Source of the DNA: Atkinsonella hypoxylon
Taxonomy: Eukaryota; Ascomycota; Sordariomycetes; Hypocreales; Clavicipitaceae
NCBI GenBank assembly: GCA_000729835.1
Contig: JFHB01000045.1
Coordinates: forward strand, 112,515-176,514
Direction of reading: 5' to 3'
Length of the DNA: 64,000 bases
Positions 46,574 through 56,378 of the stretch are shown here, one piece after another. Within the stretch, counting starts at the first letter, position 1; each line of letters opens with the position of its first letter. The position numbers and the translations under genes are program-made. The notes beneath the pieces are model-generated. The model ran no database searches. It had not been told where the DNA came from and saw only the letters and a list, made by a program, of their open reading frames with translations.

Positions 46574-47673
46574 TGGGTGTGCTGGGCTATAATGAATGTA
46601 TGACGTAACGTGAGTTCGGTGATGATTAGCTAGGATGGGCTTCGGGTATTGCTGCAGTCTGGTGGTTAGGAATGACTGCTGGAGGGAGTTGGTTGTATTG
46701 AGCGATAATGTTCCCCTCTGTCTAATCAAACCGGGGCTATTTTTGTAGAATGCTTGTGTCGCAAGAATTGGACGTGGCCGGGCTAAAGTGGAATGTAAGT
46801 AAAACTAGTATATAAGCTATAATTTAAAAAAAAAGCTTACCTTCTTTAAGTTATATTGCTAGTGTATGTATATATTTATAGTAGGCAGCGTGGGCGAAAC
46901 CCTGCTGATTACGTAGTAACTCCTAGACAAGGAGCTAGTTATAGGGTGCCCTGAAAGTAGGGAGAAAAAAGCGCCTACTATATTCAGAAATTAATCTAAG
47001 ATTTTACTCCAATTTCTTTTGTGGCAGATGTCCCTTTGGCAGTGCGAAGGCGGACGATAGGTCACGACAAGGGTAGTGGACCAATCACATTAAAGTGCAT
47101 CTAAAGGTATATATTTACGTGCGAACCTTACTATAGTAGACGTCCTAGTAAATATTATTGTTATAAAGAGGTACATTGTATATATTGCAACTATAAATTA
47201 ACTCTTGCAGCAAGAGTAGGTTGCCTGTAGTAGCTAACTGCTTTAAACAGCAGTTATTATTAATTTAGATAATTAGCTTTAGTTCTACATTGTTCTTCGA
47301 GAGGTTACTATTCTTAGCTTCTAAATATATTGCGAAAACTATTGTATAAAGAATGCTACTAAACGCGTTTAAAGCTACCTAGGTAGCTATTAGGGCTGTT
47401 CAGGTGTACCTAAGGGATATCTGGGGAAAGTGGGTCCGTGACCTAGGTTTCAACAAAACAGTGGAGACCTACCTAGGCAACGCGAGTGGGCAGACCACAC
47501 AAAATATTTCTGCGCCCGAAAGCAGCAGAAATAAGCGAAAAAGGGCGCAACAAGGTGTGCAGAGGTGCAAGGTGTGCGGAACAACTTTTGTTTTATTCCA
47601 TTTCGACCTCGACTGCAACACCTTCAAGTCAACTCTCCAATTAATTGCAAGTGCACTACAAAATACCGTCACA
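46574..47673. other. 1.1-kb upstream region of ARG1 with AT-rich insert
   Basis: From about 46790 to 47390 the sequence is AT-rich and TA-dinucleotide-rich, unlike the flanks, and resembles RIP-degraded repeat DNA. From 47404 to 47673 the ARG1 frame is open with no ATG. I did not see a TGACTCA amino-acid-control site in the proximal upstream sequence. Confidence 0.5.
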
Positions 47674-48912
47674 ATGGCTGGCAGCAAGGGCAAGGTTTGC
47701 TTAGCCTACTCCGGTGGCCTTGACACGAGCACGATCTTTGCCTGGTTATTGGAGCAGCAGTATGAAGTTGTCTGCTACTTGGCCAATGTCGGTCAGGAGG
47801 AAGACTGGGCTGCCGTGGAGAAGAAAGCCCTCCAGATCGGAGCCACGAAGATGATCATTGATGACCTTCGCAAGGTTTTCGTAGACGAACTATGCTGGAA
47901 GGCCGTACAATGCAATGCCATATACGAGGATCAGTACCTCCTGGGAACCAGCTTGGCCCGCCCTGTTATTGCGCGTGGAATGATGAAGGCTGCCCAGAAA
48001 GAGGGTTGCGATTTCGTTTCGCACGGTTGCACCGGAAAGGGCAACGACCAAGTTCGATTTGAGTTGGCGTATCTGACTATTAATCCCGCTATCAAAGTTA
48101 TTGCCCCATGGCGTGATCCTCTTTTCTATCAGCGTTTCCAGGGACGCAATGATCTCCTGGATTATGCCGCCGAGAAGGGTATCCCTGTCACATCAACCAA
48201 AGCCAAGCCGTATTCCATGGACGACAACTTGGCCCATTGCTCTTATGAGGCTGGAATGCTCGAGGACCCCAACGTTACTCCCCCTGAAGACATGTGGACT
48301 CGTACCGTTAGCCCTCTCAAGGCCCCTGATACACCCCTCGACATCACCATCCATTTCAACAAGGGTCTCCCCGTCAAGGTTGTCACCCCCCAGCAGACTG
48401 TGACCGAATCGCTCGAGCTGTTCAACCTGCTCAACGCTCTCGGCAAAGAGCATGGTATTGGCCGTATCGATATCGTGGAGAATAGGTTCATCGGGCTTAA
48501 GAGCCGAGGCTGCTACGACAGTCCAGCCATGACGATCCTCCGTCTTGCTCACATTTCAATTGAAGGCCTAGTCCTTGATGGCCGCGTCCGCTCTCTCCGC
48601 GACAACCTCAGCAAACAGTGGTCGGAACTCCTCTACAATGGTCTATACTTCAGCCCCGAGCGAGCGTTCCTGCAGCCGAGTCTCGACTTCTCTCAGCAGC
48701 GGGTTAACGGTGAGGTTCGCCTCCGCTTGTACAAGGGCAATGCCTATGTCCTAGGCCGTACTTCCCAGGAGAAGCTCTACTCGGAGGAGGACGCCTCTAT
48801 GGACTCTCTAACCACCTTTGACCCCTCCGAGACCTCCGGATTCATTACCATCAATGCCATCCGCCTCAAGAAGTACGGTCTGCAACTGGCCGAGGCTGGC
48901 GAGCAGCTCTAG
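47674..48912 (+). CDS. ARG1: argininosuccinate synthase
   Basis: Joins citrulline and aspartate with ATP to argininosuccinate, the penultimate step of arginine synthesis, in the cytosol. A single exon of 412 aa, the usual length. The N-type ATP pyrophosphatase P-loop is LAYSGGLDTSTIFAWLLE at residues 9-26. Further family marks are VGQEEDWAAVEKKAL, the substrate loop SHGCTGKGNDQVRFELAY, PWRDPLFYQRFQGRNDLL, and RIDIVENRFIGLKSRGCYDS near residue 270. The ATG at 47674 (GTCACA ATG GC) matches the conserved start. The frame stays open 90 codons upstream but without ATG. Confidence 0.97.
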   Translation: MAGSKGKVCLAYSGGLDTSTIFAWLLEQQYEVVCYLANVGQEEDWAAVEKKALQIGATKMIIDDLRKVFVDELCWKAVQCNAIYEDQYLLGTSLARPVIARGMMKAAQKEGCDFVSHGCTGKGNDQVRFELAYLTINPAIKVIAPWRDPLFYQRFQGRNDLLDYAAEKGIPVTSTKAKPYSMDDNLAHCSYEAGMLEDPNVTPPEDMWTRTVSPLKAPDTPLDITIHFNKGLPVKVVTPQQTVTESLELFNLLNALGKEHGIGRIDIVENRFIGLKSRGCYDSPAMTILRLAHISIEGLVLDGRVRSLRDNLSKQWSELLYNGLYFSPERAFLQPSLDFSQQRVNGEVRLRLYKGNAYVLGRTSQEKLYSEEDASMDSLTTFDPSETSGFITINAIRLKKYGLQLAEAGEQL

Positions 48913-49121
48913 ATGCTGAATGAGGGAGGCTATAACGATGCAGTCCAAAGTGCACACTGATTAAAAAAAAAGGCAGGCCAAAACGACACTCGCAAGAGAG
49001 ATAGACTGGTATCTAAATGACTGGAATAAATCGAGATTTGAGATTTTAGGGAAAAAAAAAAAAAGTTGGGTTGAAGTTTCACGGTGCAGTTTACAACAGA
49101 TAGGTCTTGCAGGCTCATAAC

Positions 49122-49863
49122 CTATGTCGCGGCACGGTCCAACCATTCTGCCATGTCATCGTTGCCCACGAGCCTGGCCTCGGCCGCAGCATCACGACCG
49201 GCGCGCTTTTTTGTAATTAGAAGCATCAAGTGAGACGAAGAGTTGTCATCAGTCGCGCTAATAGGGTATACATAGGTTTCTGGTGGATCGTCATCAGCGT
49301 CATCCGGGTGAGGTGCCGACCAGGGAGAGCCTACATAGCGATACAGCATTATCATGAGCTTTACAGCTCCTTTTCGCGCGGCAACATGTTGATTTTGGTG
49401 AGCGATGAAGGCGTGCTCCGCCCGTTGCCGGAACTTGCTGTGACCGCAGCGACTGAATCTGCTCATCAGGTTCACAACACCATCCATTGAGCCAACAATA
49501 TGGAGGAGTGTGAACTCTGGAATGCAGAATCTATAGTCCATCGGCGCGGGCCATGTCGAAGATGTCTTGCACCGACTCGTGGGTCAAAGGCTTGCCGGCG
49601 ATGCGAAAGTAAACGCCGTCCTCTTCGTCAAGGAGGTATGGGAGCGTTGTGTCGTACATTGTATCTTCATTCCCCAGGCCTCTTTTGCTGTGCGAGCTCC
49701 CAAGAGTTTCCTCACAGACACTACCTCTTGATTCTTGAAGCAGCTCCGGAATTTGCTTGCGGGCCAAAGTGGTCCCTGCCCAGCCCGTCCCATTATCTTT
49801 AGTTAATCGGTCCGACCAACAGACAGTACAACCCGTATAACCCCTGAATGATTTTGTATACAA
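49122..49863 (-). pseudogene. hypothetical gene split over two frames, likely frameshifted
   Basis: Two overlapping minus-strand frames read as one protein broken by a shift. The first (to 49531) contains TTLPYLLDEEDGVYFRIAGK and QDIFDMARADGL, then stops at TAG. The second (49541 to 49122) contains YRFCIPEFTLLHIVGSMDGV, then KFRQRAEHAFIAHQNQHVAA and ends EWLDRAAT. The switch lies within about 10 bp near 49531-49541. I found no GT-AG intron that joins them in phase, so a small indel is more likely. The family is not recognised. A sequencing error would make it intact. Confidence 0.4.
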
Positions 49864-50865
49864 AATCTTCCTTGCGAGGGGGGGGGGGGTTAAGGTTTAG
49901 GCCTATCAGAGGTTAAATCGGCAATTGGCGAGATAGGGTGGGATCAGAAGATACCTTAGATTATGAGCGACGTCTATGGGAAAGTAAGTCTCTTGAGGTG
50001 GCGCTGAATCCCTGGATGCACCTGACAGCTATATAAAAGCGGGGCTTGTATCTTTGTATCTTTGTAAAATCCAACAAGGGTTGTACTGCACTTAACGAAC
50101 ACTGAGAGGCATCTTGGCATCTTACACCGTAGACCAGAAGACATCCACTTATCCACTTCATCGTTTTTATCACATGAGCCCCGAGAGAGGAGAGAGGAGA
50201 GAGGAGAAAGGAGCGAGGCTATAACCTACAACTCACATCGTCGTCCTTAGGAGACTGCCTGTTGTTGGCTGGCCTCCACGCTTTCTCCCCGTCTGGCTCA
50301 GTTCGATTCGCGCTGTGCCGGTCGCTTTTCTGCCGGGACTTGCCAGTAGCGTCTGGTATACAGGGTTCTCAATATCTGGTGTGGAGAATTAGGCAACACG
50401 GTATTCACTTACACCAGGAGCTATAGAACAGACCGACAACGGATGGACATGTCTCATAGGGCTTTAAAAAAATGAGTCCCTACATATATAGGCCTGGACC
50501 ATCAAGGAAGTGAAGAAAATCGCGACCCCTCGATCCACTGAAATTGGGTAAACCGAGTGGCCGTGTAGTTAATTTTTCACTTGCGTGGTCATCTTGCTTT
50601 TCTCAATCCAATCTCAATTCATCTACCAGGTATAAGATAAGCATAAAGTTGTAGCCATTATCTGTGCTTGCGGAGCAGATAGTTATAGAATGTTTAATCC
50701 TTGTATGGCAATCGAGAATCTTCATTGCTCACTTTCGCTCATTTCGCTCGCCCGAATGCCAAAACATGACAGAAAGCCATTATCATTTTCCAGGACGTGG
50801 GCTGTTCCCATGCGAGCGACTGTTAGTAGTTGCAGAGTAACTGGCGGCATGGAAGCAGAATGTGA
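49864..50865. other. intergenic, downstream of the CVNH gene
   Basis: Contains a run of G at 49878-49889, a purine repeat (GAGAGAG-type) at 50185-50215 and tandem TATCTTTG units near 50048-50066. No coding frame is supported. Confidence 0.6.
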
Positions 50866-51375
50866 CTAACTGAGGTTGTAGACAGTACTGTCCAATAAAC
50901 CATAGGAATTCTCGCAATAGCACATATACATGCTGTGACGGGTAAGATGGCAACTGGTGATGCTACAGGATTTTCCGAAATCACCTCTTGGAGCCTAGTT
51001 AGCAAGAGTTCAGAAGTTCACAGGCAACCTCAAGTCGAGCCCTTGGGCCGGCTGAATTCGAATCGTGAACCCGCCAGAGAGAACTTACCTTGGGTGGCCA
51101 CGTATATCGCCATATTCATTGCGCAGGCAGTTATTCAGATCCAATTTTGATGACCTCCACTTTCCATCGGTCTGGCTGCAGTTACCCACGACCTTGTCCG
51201 AGAATTCCTCTTCCAGCAGAATGCTACAAGTCGATACGAAGTGTCTCGTCGCAGACAGATGTCCAGCATAAGTCCTATTGTCAGCGCACTCGAAGGGAGC
51301 TGTTTTATCACGGATTACTGTGCCAGTCGTGAGGGCTGCTAGCTGCAGAGAGAGGAGTTGGATCATTGGTTTCAT
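50866..51375 (-). CDS. cyanovirin-N homology (CVNH) protein, two repeats, putatively secreted
   Basis: Two exons, 51089-51375 and 50866-50986, give 135 aa. CVNH proteins are mannose/sugar-binding lectin-fold proteins found in filamentous fungi. Repeat 1 shows FVSTCSILLEEEFSDKVVGN, then GKWRSSKLDLNNCLRNEYGD. The LDLNNCxxN motif is the family hallmark. Repeat 2 starts RGDFGKSCSITSCHL, then LTRHSMYMCYCENSYG and LDSTVYNLS. The join (GTAAGT donor; branch GCTAAC; acceptor CCAAG) restores the second repeat exactly in phase. The first ~20 residues (MKPMIQLLSLQLAALTTGTV) look like a signal peptide. The first repeat has an unusual insertion-like N-terminus. Sugar specificity cannot be told. It sits alone in decayed, AT-rich DNA and is bracketed by short direct repeats. 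Confidence 0.78.
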
Positions 51376-52531
51376 CTTCTTTAATGCAGCTGTTTCTGTT
51401 TTGTCTAAAATTATTTTGAACAATGACCGAAATTTTGATAATCTAAATGCTTCTGTATCCTTCTTGGGAGTTCTGTAGTTAGCTATTTATGCATTTCTCA
51501 GGAAAGGATCCGCTGCTGTGTGCAACACATCAAGCGACCACTTGCTGATATCTCGCTTGCCAGGTATAGTCGTGTACAATATAACCCCTGTATGATTTTG
51601 CAGAGATATAAGTTCCTCTTTTAGGTACTCGCCAAAAGCTGTATCTAGTGTATAAAGACAACATAGGCTAGCATTAGATTAACTTGAAACATTCTCTTAA
51701 TTATCTAAGTAAAAAGATATTATATAAAGCTATTATAAGAGTAGCCCGATTGGGCTATTGCGGATGCCTGCGCACTATATATAGGTGTTAGCCTGATCTA
51801 ATGCCCTATCCCGTTATAGCAAAAGAATACGTATTATACAAGTCGCAAGACTCTTGTACAATTGACATCTATATCTATCACAAGAAACTAGGTTAAAGAC
51901 CTAGTCCATAACATATATATATTAGGATGTAGAAGCGCAGGTTGGAGCTATTGCTCTAGGAGTAAAGCTGTTCTGCCCAGCAGGCAGCGCTCTAGCGCTG
52001 TCTAGAGCTACTTACTTTAGTATTAGCCTTACTTAGCTGTTATGTTATTAACGCTATTATTAATGAGTTGGGTTAGACTATAGAGTATACATGCTAGCTA
52101 TATGCTTTTAGGCATTAGTGCCTTATACAGCTTCTTCTTATAGAATATCCTAGTAAGAAAGATTTAGAGTGTATATAGAGCGAGCATATATGCGGCATAT
52201 ACTCGGCATATGCTTAATATCGAATGTTAGTTTGCACTAATAATATACTGTGGATTTTGCATACACTTAGTATGTGCTGAGCATATGCTAGGACATACTG
52301 CGTACTTCCGCCCCCCTTTCTCTATATCGAGCGAACATACATGTATTCAGTCTTTATTACTTGGCACAACGGTTGAACATGCGCTCCTGATTTTATACTT
52401 TGACCGTTACATCCTAATACGAAGAGACGCCCGATTGCGCACCAACGTGCAGTAGATATTGTGTCCTAAACGGCAGCATAAACAACACTCTCTGTGCCAA
52501 ACAGAAAACTTGACAACATTTCAAGTCAAAT
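51376..52531. other. AT-rich decayed block
   Basis: From about 51600 to 52330 the DNA is AT-rich and full of TA dinucleotides and short repeated words (GGCATATGC, TAGAGC, ACTTAG). No frame survives for long. It looks like an old transposable element mutated by RIP, but no element type can be named. The last ~150 bp is the former promoter of the GH72 pseudogene. Confidence 0.55.
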
Positions 52532-53200
52532 ATGTCGTTGAGAAATCTATTGTGGTCTATTATTGCTCTCAGCGGAAATGCTGTTGCTAGCCTGCCGCCT
52601 ATCCAAGTCAAGGTCTGATATATATATATATATATATATATGCTCTTACTCTCCAAACCATGCTCTAACTCGTCAATACTTAGCCAGGATCCAAGTTCTT
52701 CTTCGAAAATGGCACCTAACTTTTTTTTTTTTATTTTAACAAAGAGGGTGGCATATCAAGAGGATGGTACTCATGCCGCTGGTAACGGGGCCGTCAAGTA
52801 CGCCGATCCGTTGGCCAACAAAAAGACATGCAAACGAGATATTCCGCTTCGGAAAAAGGAGGCACTAACATTATTCGTGTCTACGCCGTCGACGCAAACG
52901 CCGACCATTCAGCCTGTATGGAACTAGGTCAGGACGCGGGGATATACGTTGTTTCTGACCTCGACGAGCCTTCCCTCTCTATTGAGCGAGAAGACCCCAG
53001 ATGGGAGATGGGATATAGAGCTCTTTTCCCTGTATCGAATGGTTGTTGATGAGCTTAGCAAGTACTCTAGTACGTATGTGGGAAGGACAAGGTGGCTTGT
53101 GTTGGTGGTATCTAGGGCAACTCAACGACTGGTGTCTACAGGGCGTACAGCATGTGTGATGCGAAGGCCAAGCTTCGTCCTCCTGCAATGCAACTCATAG
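52532..53200 (+). pseudogene. GH72 1,3-beta-glucanosyltransferase (Gel/Gas/Phr) pseudogene fragment
   Basis: The N-terminal part of a cell-wall glucan-remodelling enzyme, broken. It begins with a signal-peptide-like MSLRNLLWSIIALSGNAVA and PPIQVK (52532-52612), then an intron-like segment with a (TA)n run (52613-52687). The fragments GSKFFFENGT, VAYQEDGTHAAGNGAVKYAD, RDIPL, NIIRVYAVDANADHSACMEL and AGIYVVSDLDEPSLSIERED follow. Then comes the shifted LFSLYRMVVDELSKYS. These follow the GH72 order up to just before the catalytic NEV region, and everything after that is missing. Breaks visible: a T-rich replacement with TAA near 52718-52741, a frameshift near 52855-52870 and another near 53020. 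There is no intact C-terminus, so it cannot encode an active enzyme. Confidence 0.85.
52619..52687 (+). repeat. intron-like segment, copy 1 (in GH72 pseudogene)
   Basis: A (TA)n run followed by a 47-bp block starting TGCTCTTACTCT and ending CTAACTCGTCAATACTTAG-CCAG, at the normal first-intron place of the pseudogene. The same block with one mismatch recurs at 53322-53368. Confidence 0.85.
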
Positions 53201-53262
53201 CTCGAACCAGTTTCCACTACATCATTATTAACTTCGGTTGAATGCAGTGCTTTTCTCCCGAG

Positions 53263-53417
53263 GTCACCCCCAAAAAGCCTCAGAGTTTCATACTCTTCAC
53301 CAAATATGAAGAATATATATATGCTCTTACTCTCTAAACCATGCTCTAACTCGTCAATACTTAGCCAGGTCACCCCCAAAAAGCCTCAGAGTTTCATACT
53401 CTTCACCAAATATGAAG
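53263..53417 (+). repeat. 49-bp direct repeats around intron-like segment copy 2
   Basis: An exact 49-bp sequence (53263-53311 and 53369-53417, starting GTCACCCCCAAAAAG) flanks a 57-bp insert (53312-53368). The insert is a (TA)n run plus the same 47-bp intron-like block seen at 52641-52687. The structure is R-I-R. It may be a tandem duplication of R+I or an insertion with a long target duplication. Confidence 0.9.
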
Positions 53418-53587
53418 TCAGTCAATAAACATTCGAGCCCAGTTCATTCACCTACCGCCGGCATTTGGCCCATTGGACCGATTCTACACCGGAACGAAGG
53501 GAGTGAAGCAGAGGACGGAGCTAAAACTCATTGAAACACTGTAACGTCTGCTCCAAGTCGGGAGAGAGACATCATGTTATAATCTAT

Positions 53588-53637
53588 GGCAAGATTCAGT
53601 GCTCCTGCAATGACTGCCGCAAAGCCGGTGCTTTGAG
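53588..53637 (+). pseudogene. remnant resembling a GFA/CENP-V zinc-binding domain
   Basis: A 17-codon stretch reads GKIQCSCNDCRKAGALR, the CxCxxCRK signature of glutathione-dependent formaldehyde-activating-type proteins. It is followed by a GTAGGT donor-like site. No other part of such a protein is recognisable nearby, so it is a fragment at best. Confidence 0.3.
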
Positions 53638-53743
53638 GTAGGTCAAAGGTTGGTGGCATCAATCCCATGATTTGGGGCACTACCGCTCAGGTGCCTTGCT
53701 AGCTCAACTAAGTAGTTAGAGAAGAACTCAACCTCGCCAAAAC

Positions 53744-53965
53744 CTAAATATCTGTTGATTGCGTACATTGATATCCATATCCATTCGCTCCGGCAATTCC
53801 TCGCAACGTGGATCCACAGGTCCTCGCCATCATTGCCTCACATTTTTCTTGGCAGGTGGTACTTTCCGAGTCGGTCACGCAATTGCCCACTGCGGGTACA
53901 TTCCACCAGGAAGCATCTTGCGATGTCTTGTGACAGTCATGATTCATACTTTCACCGGGGTTCAT
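53744..53965 (-). CDS. short six-cysteine ORF, uncertain
   Basis: ATG at 53963-53965 opens 73 codons with six cysteines (GNCVTDSESTTCQEKCEAMM, ARTCGSTLRG, GYQC). There is no signal peptide in this frame and I found no upstream exon that adds one. It could be the last exon of a small secreted protein, a remnant, or chance. Family not recognised. Confidence 0.25.
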   Translation of the reverse strand: MNPGESMNHDCHKTSQDASWWNVPAVGNCVTDSESTTCQEKCEAMMARTCGSTLRGIAGANGYGYQCTQSTDI

Positions 53966-54168
53966 GTCTGAATAAGGACTGACGGGCGTACATGTACACT
54001 ACCATCATCTTTTGGGGCCGTCCGGTTGCAAGCGTTTAAGTCCCGAGCTGCTGATTATAAAAAGCCGGGCAACTCTCGAGGAACACAGGTCTTTTGTATT
54101 AGCCATATCGTATCAAGTTGACTTTCATTATTATATCTGTTCTCTTTTCCCCTTCCTTCTTTTTCTAC

Positions 54169-54606
54169 ATGATGAAGATTCCCCAGCTTATCGTGGCCGC
54201 TTTCGCGGCCATCACCTTGGCATCACCCCTCGACCAGGACAAGGCCATTGACATCCTGGCCCGAGAACCAGCTAGCGGCTGCTACCCTCAGTAAGCGAAT
54301 ATAACTTCACATGAGACGTACCATAACTTACTTTTCAATAGTCCTCTTCCCGACAAATGCTGTATACCTGTAGTTTGCTTATGCAAAAACCGTAAATCTG
54401 CCTCCACGGATTCATAATAACGTTTGCTTATCATTTCTTTAGGCTGGATCTATAAATACAACGAGGATAACGTAAAAGCCGGCGGCACAGGCTGTGACCC
54501 TCCTTGGGAAATCATTTCGACAAACGGAATAAAAGCAGTTCCTGGTTATTGTTGTGGACGCAAACAGAATCGACGTGCTCCGTTGACTCTTAACGATGCA
54601 TGGTGA
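54169..54606 (+). CDS. small secreted cysteine-rich protein (111 aa)
   Basis: Three exons: 54169-54290, 54342-54391 and 54443-54606, with two 51-bp GT-AG introns (GTAAGC and GTAAAT donors) that keep frame. The N-terminus MMKIPQLIVAAFAAITLA is a clear signal peptide, followed by SPLDQDKAIDILAREPASGC. The mature part has eight cysteines, including two CC pairs (PDKCCIPVVCLCKN; VPGYCCGRKQNRRAP) and a GCDPPWEI segment. Size, signal peptide and cysteine content fit an effector-like or antimicrobial-like secreted protein, but I recognise no family and name no activity. ATGs at 54169 and 54172 are adjacent. The surrounding DNA is decayed, yet this frame is intact. Confidence 0.7.
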
Positions 54607-56378
54607 AATGGGCCAAGGCTATGCGATGGAATCTGTGTAGCATTCTTTTAGGTATATTTACCATCACAATATATGGTAGAACAGTATCTTCAAGTTGGCA
54701 TGGAGGGTTCACCTGGCCTTCTCCGCCAAATCCATGTCTTTGCCACTTAGTGCTGTGTTGCATTTTGATCATACTAGCGCATGTTTTAGAATTTCAGAGA
54801 TTGGTAGACGCGAGCCTCGCGTGCTTAGTGGAATCTCTGGCTCACGTTCCAATAAATGGAGCGCCAGAGTCGTATAAATCTGACAGCGTGTCTGGAGTTG
54901 TCACAGCGCTACTTTTCCACAGCTACGTATGATGCGGCTGAATAGGTTTCAACTTCTGGTATTCCATCGGCTTAGTGGCTTGTTAAAAATATTTTTGGCA
55001 GTAAATACAGCCGAACTCTCACCTGTCGCCAATTCACAGCCACTAAAACGCCGCGAGATGACCTTCGCGTCTTTGTGCGATTCTCGGCTGATGCTCTAGC
55101 CAGAAGCCACTACCGATGTGTGATCCAAACTCATATCGATCGCTGCCTAAATCGTTATTTATCAGGCTTTGATGCCTTCTAACACATCAGTCAAATCAGG
55201 CTGGGCTATTCTGCCAGTTGGCATAGCTACAAGGGCTTCAATCGTTGAAAGACGGCGAAACTACCCATTATTATTATATACCTATGTATCTAGGTATGGA
55301 AAGCGCTGTCCTGAATATGCTTAAGCAATTGAGACCAATGGTATTCATCCCGCAGGTGCCGCACGCGATGAACCAAAAGATTGCGATAGCCAGCAAATCC
55401 TTCCCAGCAGCCGTTTGCTGAATCCCACCGCCCTCTCAACGGTTTTTTCCTCACGCATCCGTCGCCTGAGATACCAAGCAACAGGATTCTCTCCTGCCGC
55501 GCTAAGTGATTCAACTAGTGGTTGAGGTAGCTTTGCCTGTAGAAGCCTTCTTGCAGCAGCCAATTGTGCTTCGAAGCCTGCTCAATATTTCCATTGCATC
55601 AGCGTCTGGTTCTCTCCAAGTAAATTTTGTGCTGTGATTGCGGGCTAACTTGCTCTTTCTCATTCCTGCTAACTGTTCTGCGTCCCAACATCGCGTCTAG
55701 GGGATGAAGAACGGCTAAAGCTGGCAAAGGACACTGAAACTGGCCAGCCAGTGTCACACGTGCTGTAGACCATATATTGTGGGATGGTGAGGATGCGACA
55801 TAACCAGCTGATGACATATTAATGACAGAGGAATCGAGATGTCTGCTGCTTCAAGGTTTGCTATCACGGGGTCGCTCATATGCTTCTTCGGAATCTGATT
55901 CCAGCTCTATCTGAGGGCGCATCTAGGGTCGATCCAACCACGGGCATAATCGCCCAAATCACTTTTACTGCCATTCAAGGCGTTAAAGTAACAAGCCCTA
56001 GAAAGCCGGGCTGGAGGAGACACTGTCTCAACAAGAAATGGTTTCATTCGTGCCAAATTGAGCTAGGAGGAAGAGGTTCCGGGCACCTTCGCCCTTGGTA
56101 TGATCCTTGGTATGGTCCCTGGAGATGGTTTCGTGGATCATCATTGCGGCGATGAAGTAAGAGTCAACACAAGGTGATTGTAGCTTCTTGGCCTTCGCGC
56201 AGAGATCGTGATCACTATTTGTGTTGTGTGGCACACCGCTGGTAAACACCCAATACGTGTGTTTCAGTACCTATTCCTTTACGGGATATGTCTGAGTCTT
56301 TCTAGGGGCAACCCTTCCAGTCTTTCATATGAATCATTTGACATTCGTCTCATCAATGGTTGGACGCAGGAAGATCAG
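54607..56378. other. 1.8-kb region with decayed coding fragments, no gene
   Basis: On the minus strand around 55290-55817 there are protein-like fragments in shifting frames, for example NEKEQVSPQSQHKIYLERTR, AAARRLLQAKLPQPLVESLS and ENPVAWYLRRRMREEKTVER. They look like one old gene with several indels, but the family is not recognised. The rest (54607-55280 and 55880-56370) shows no supported coding sequence. Confidence 0.4.
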
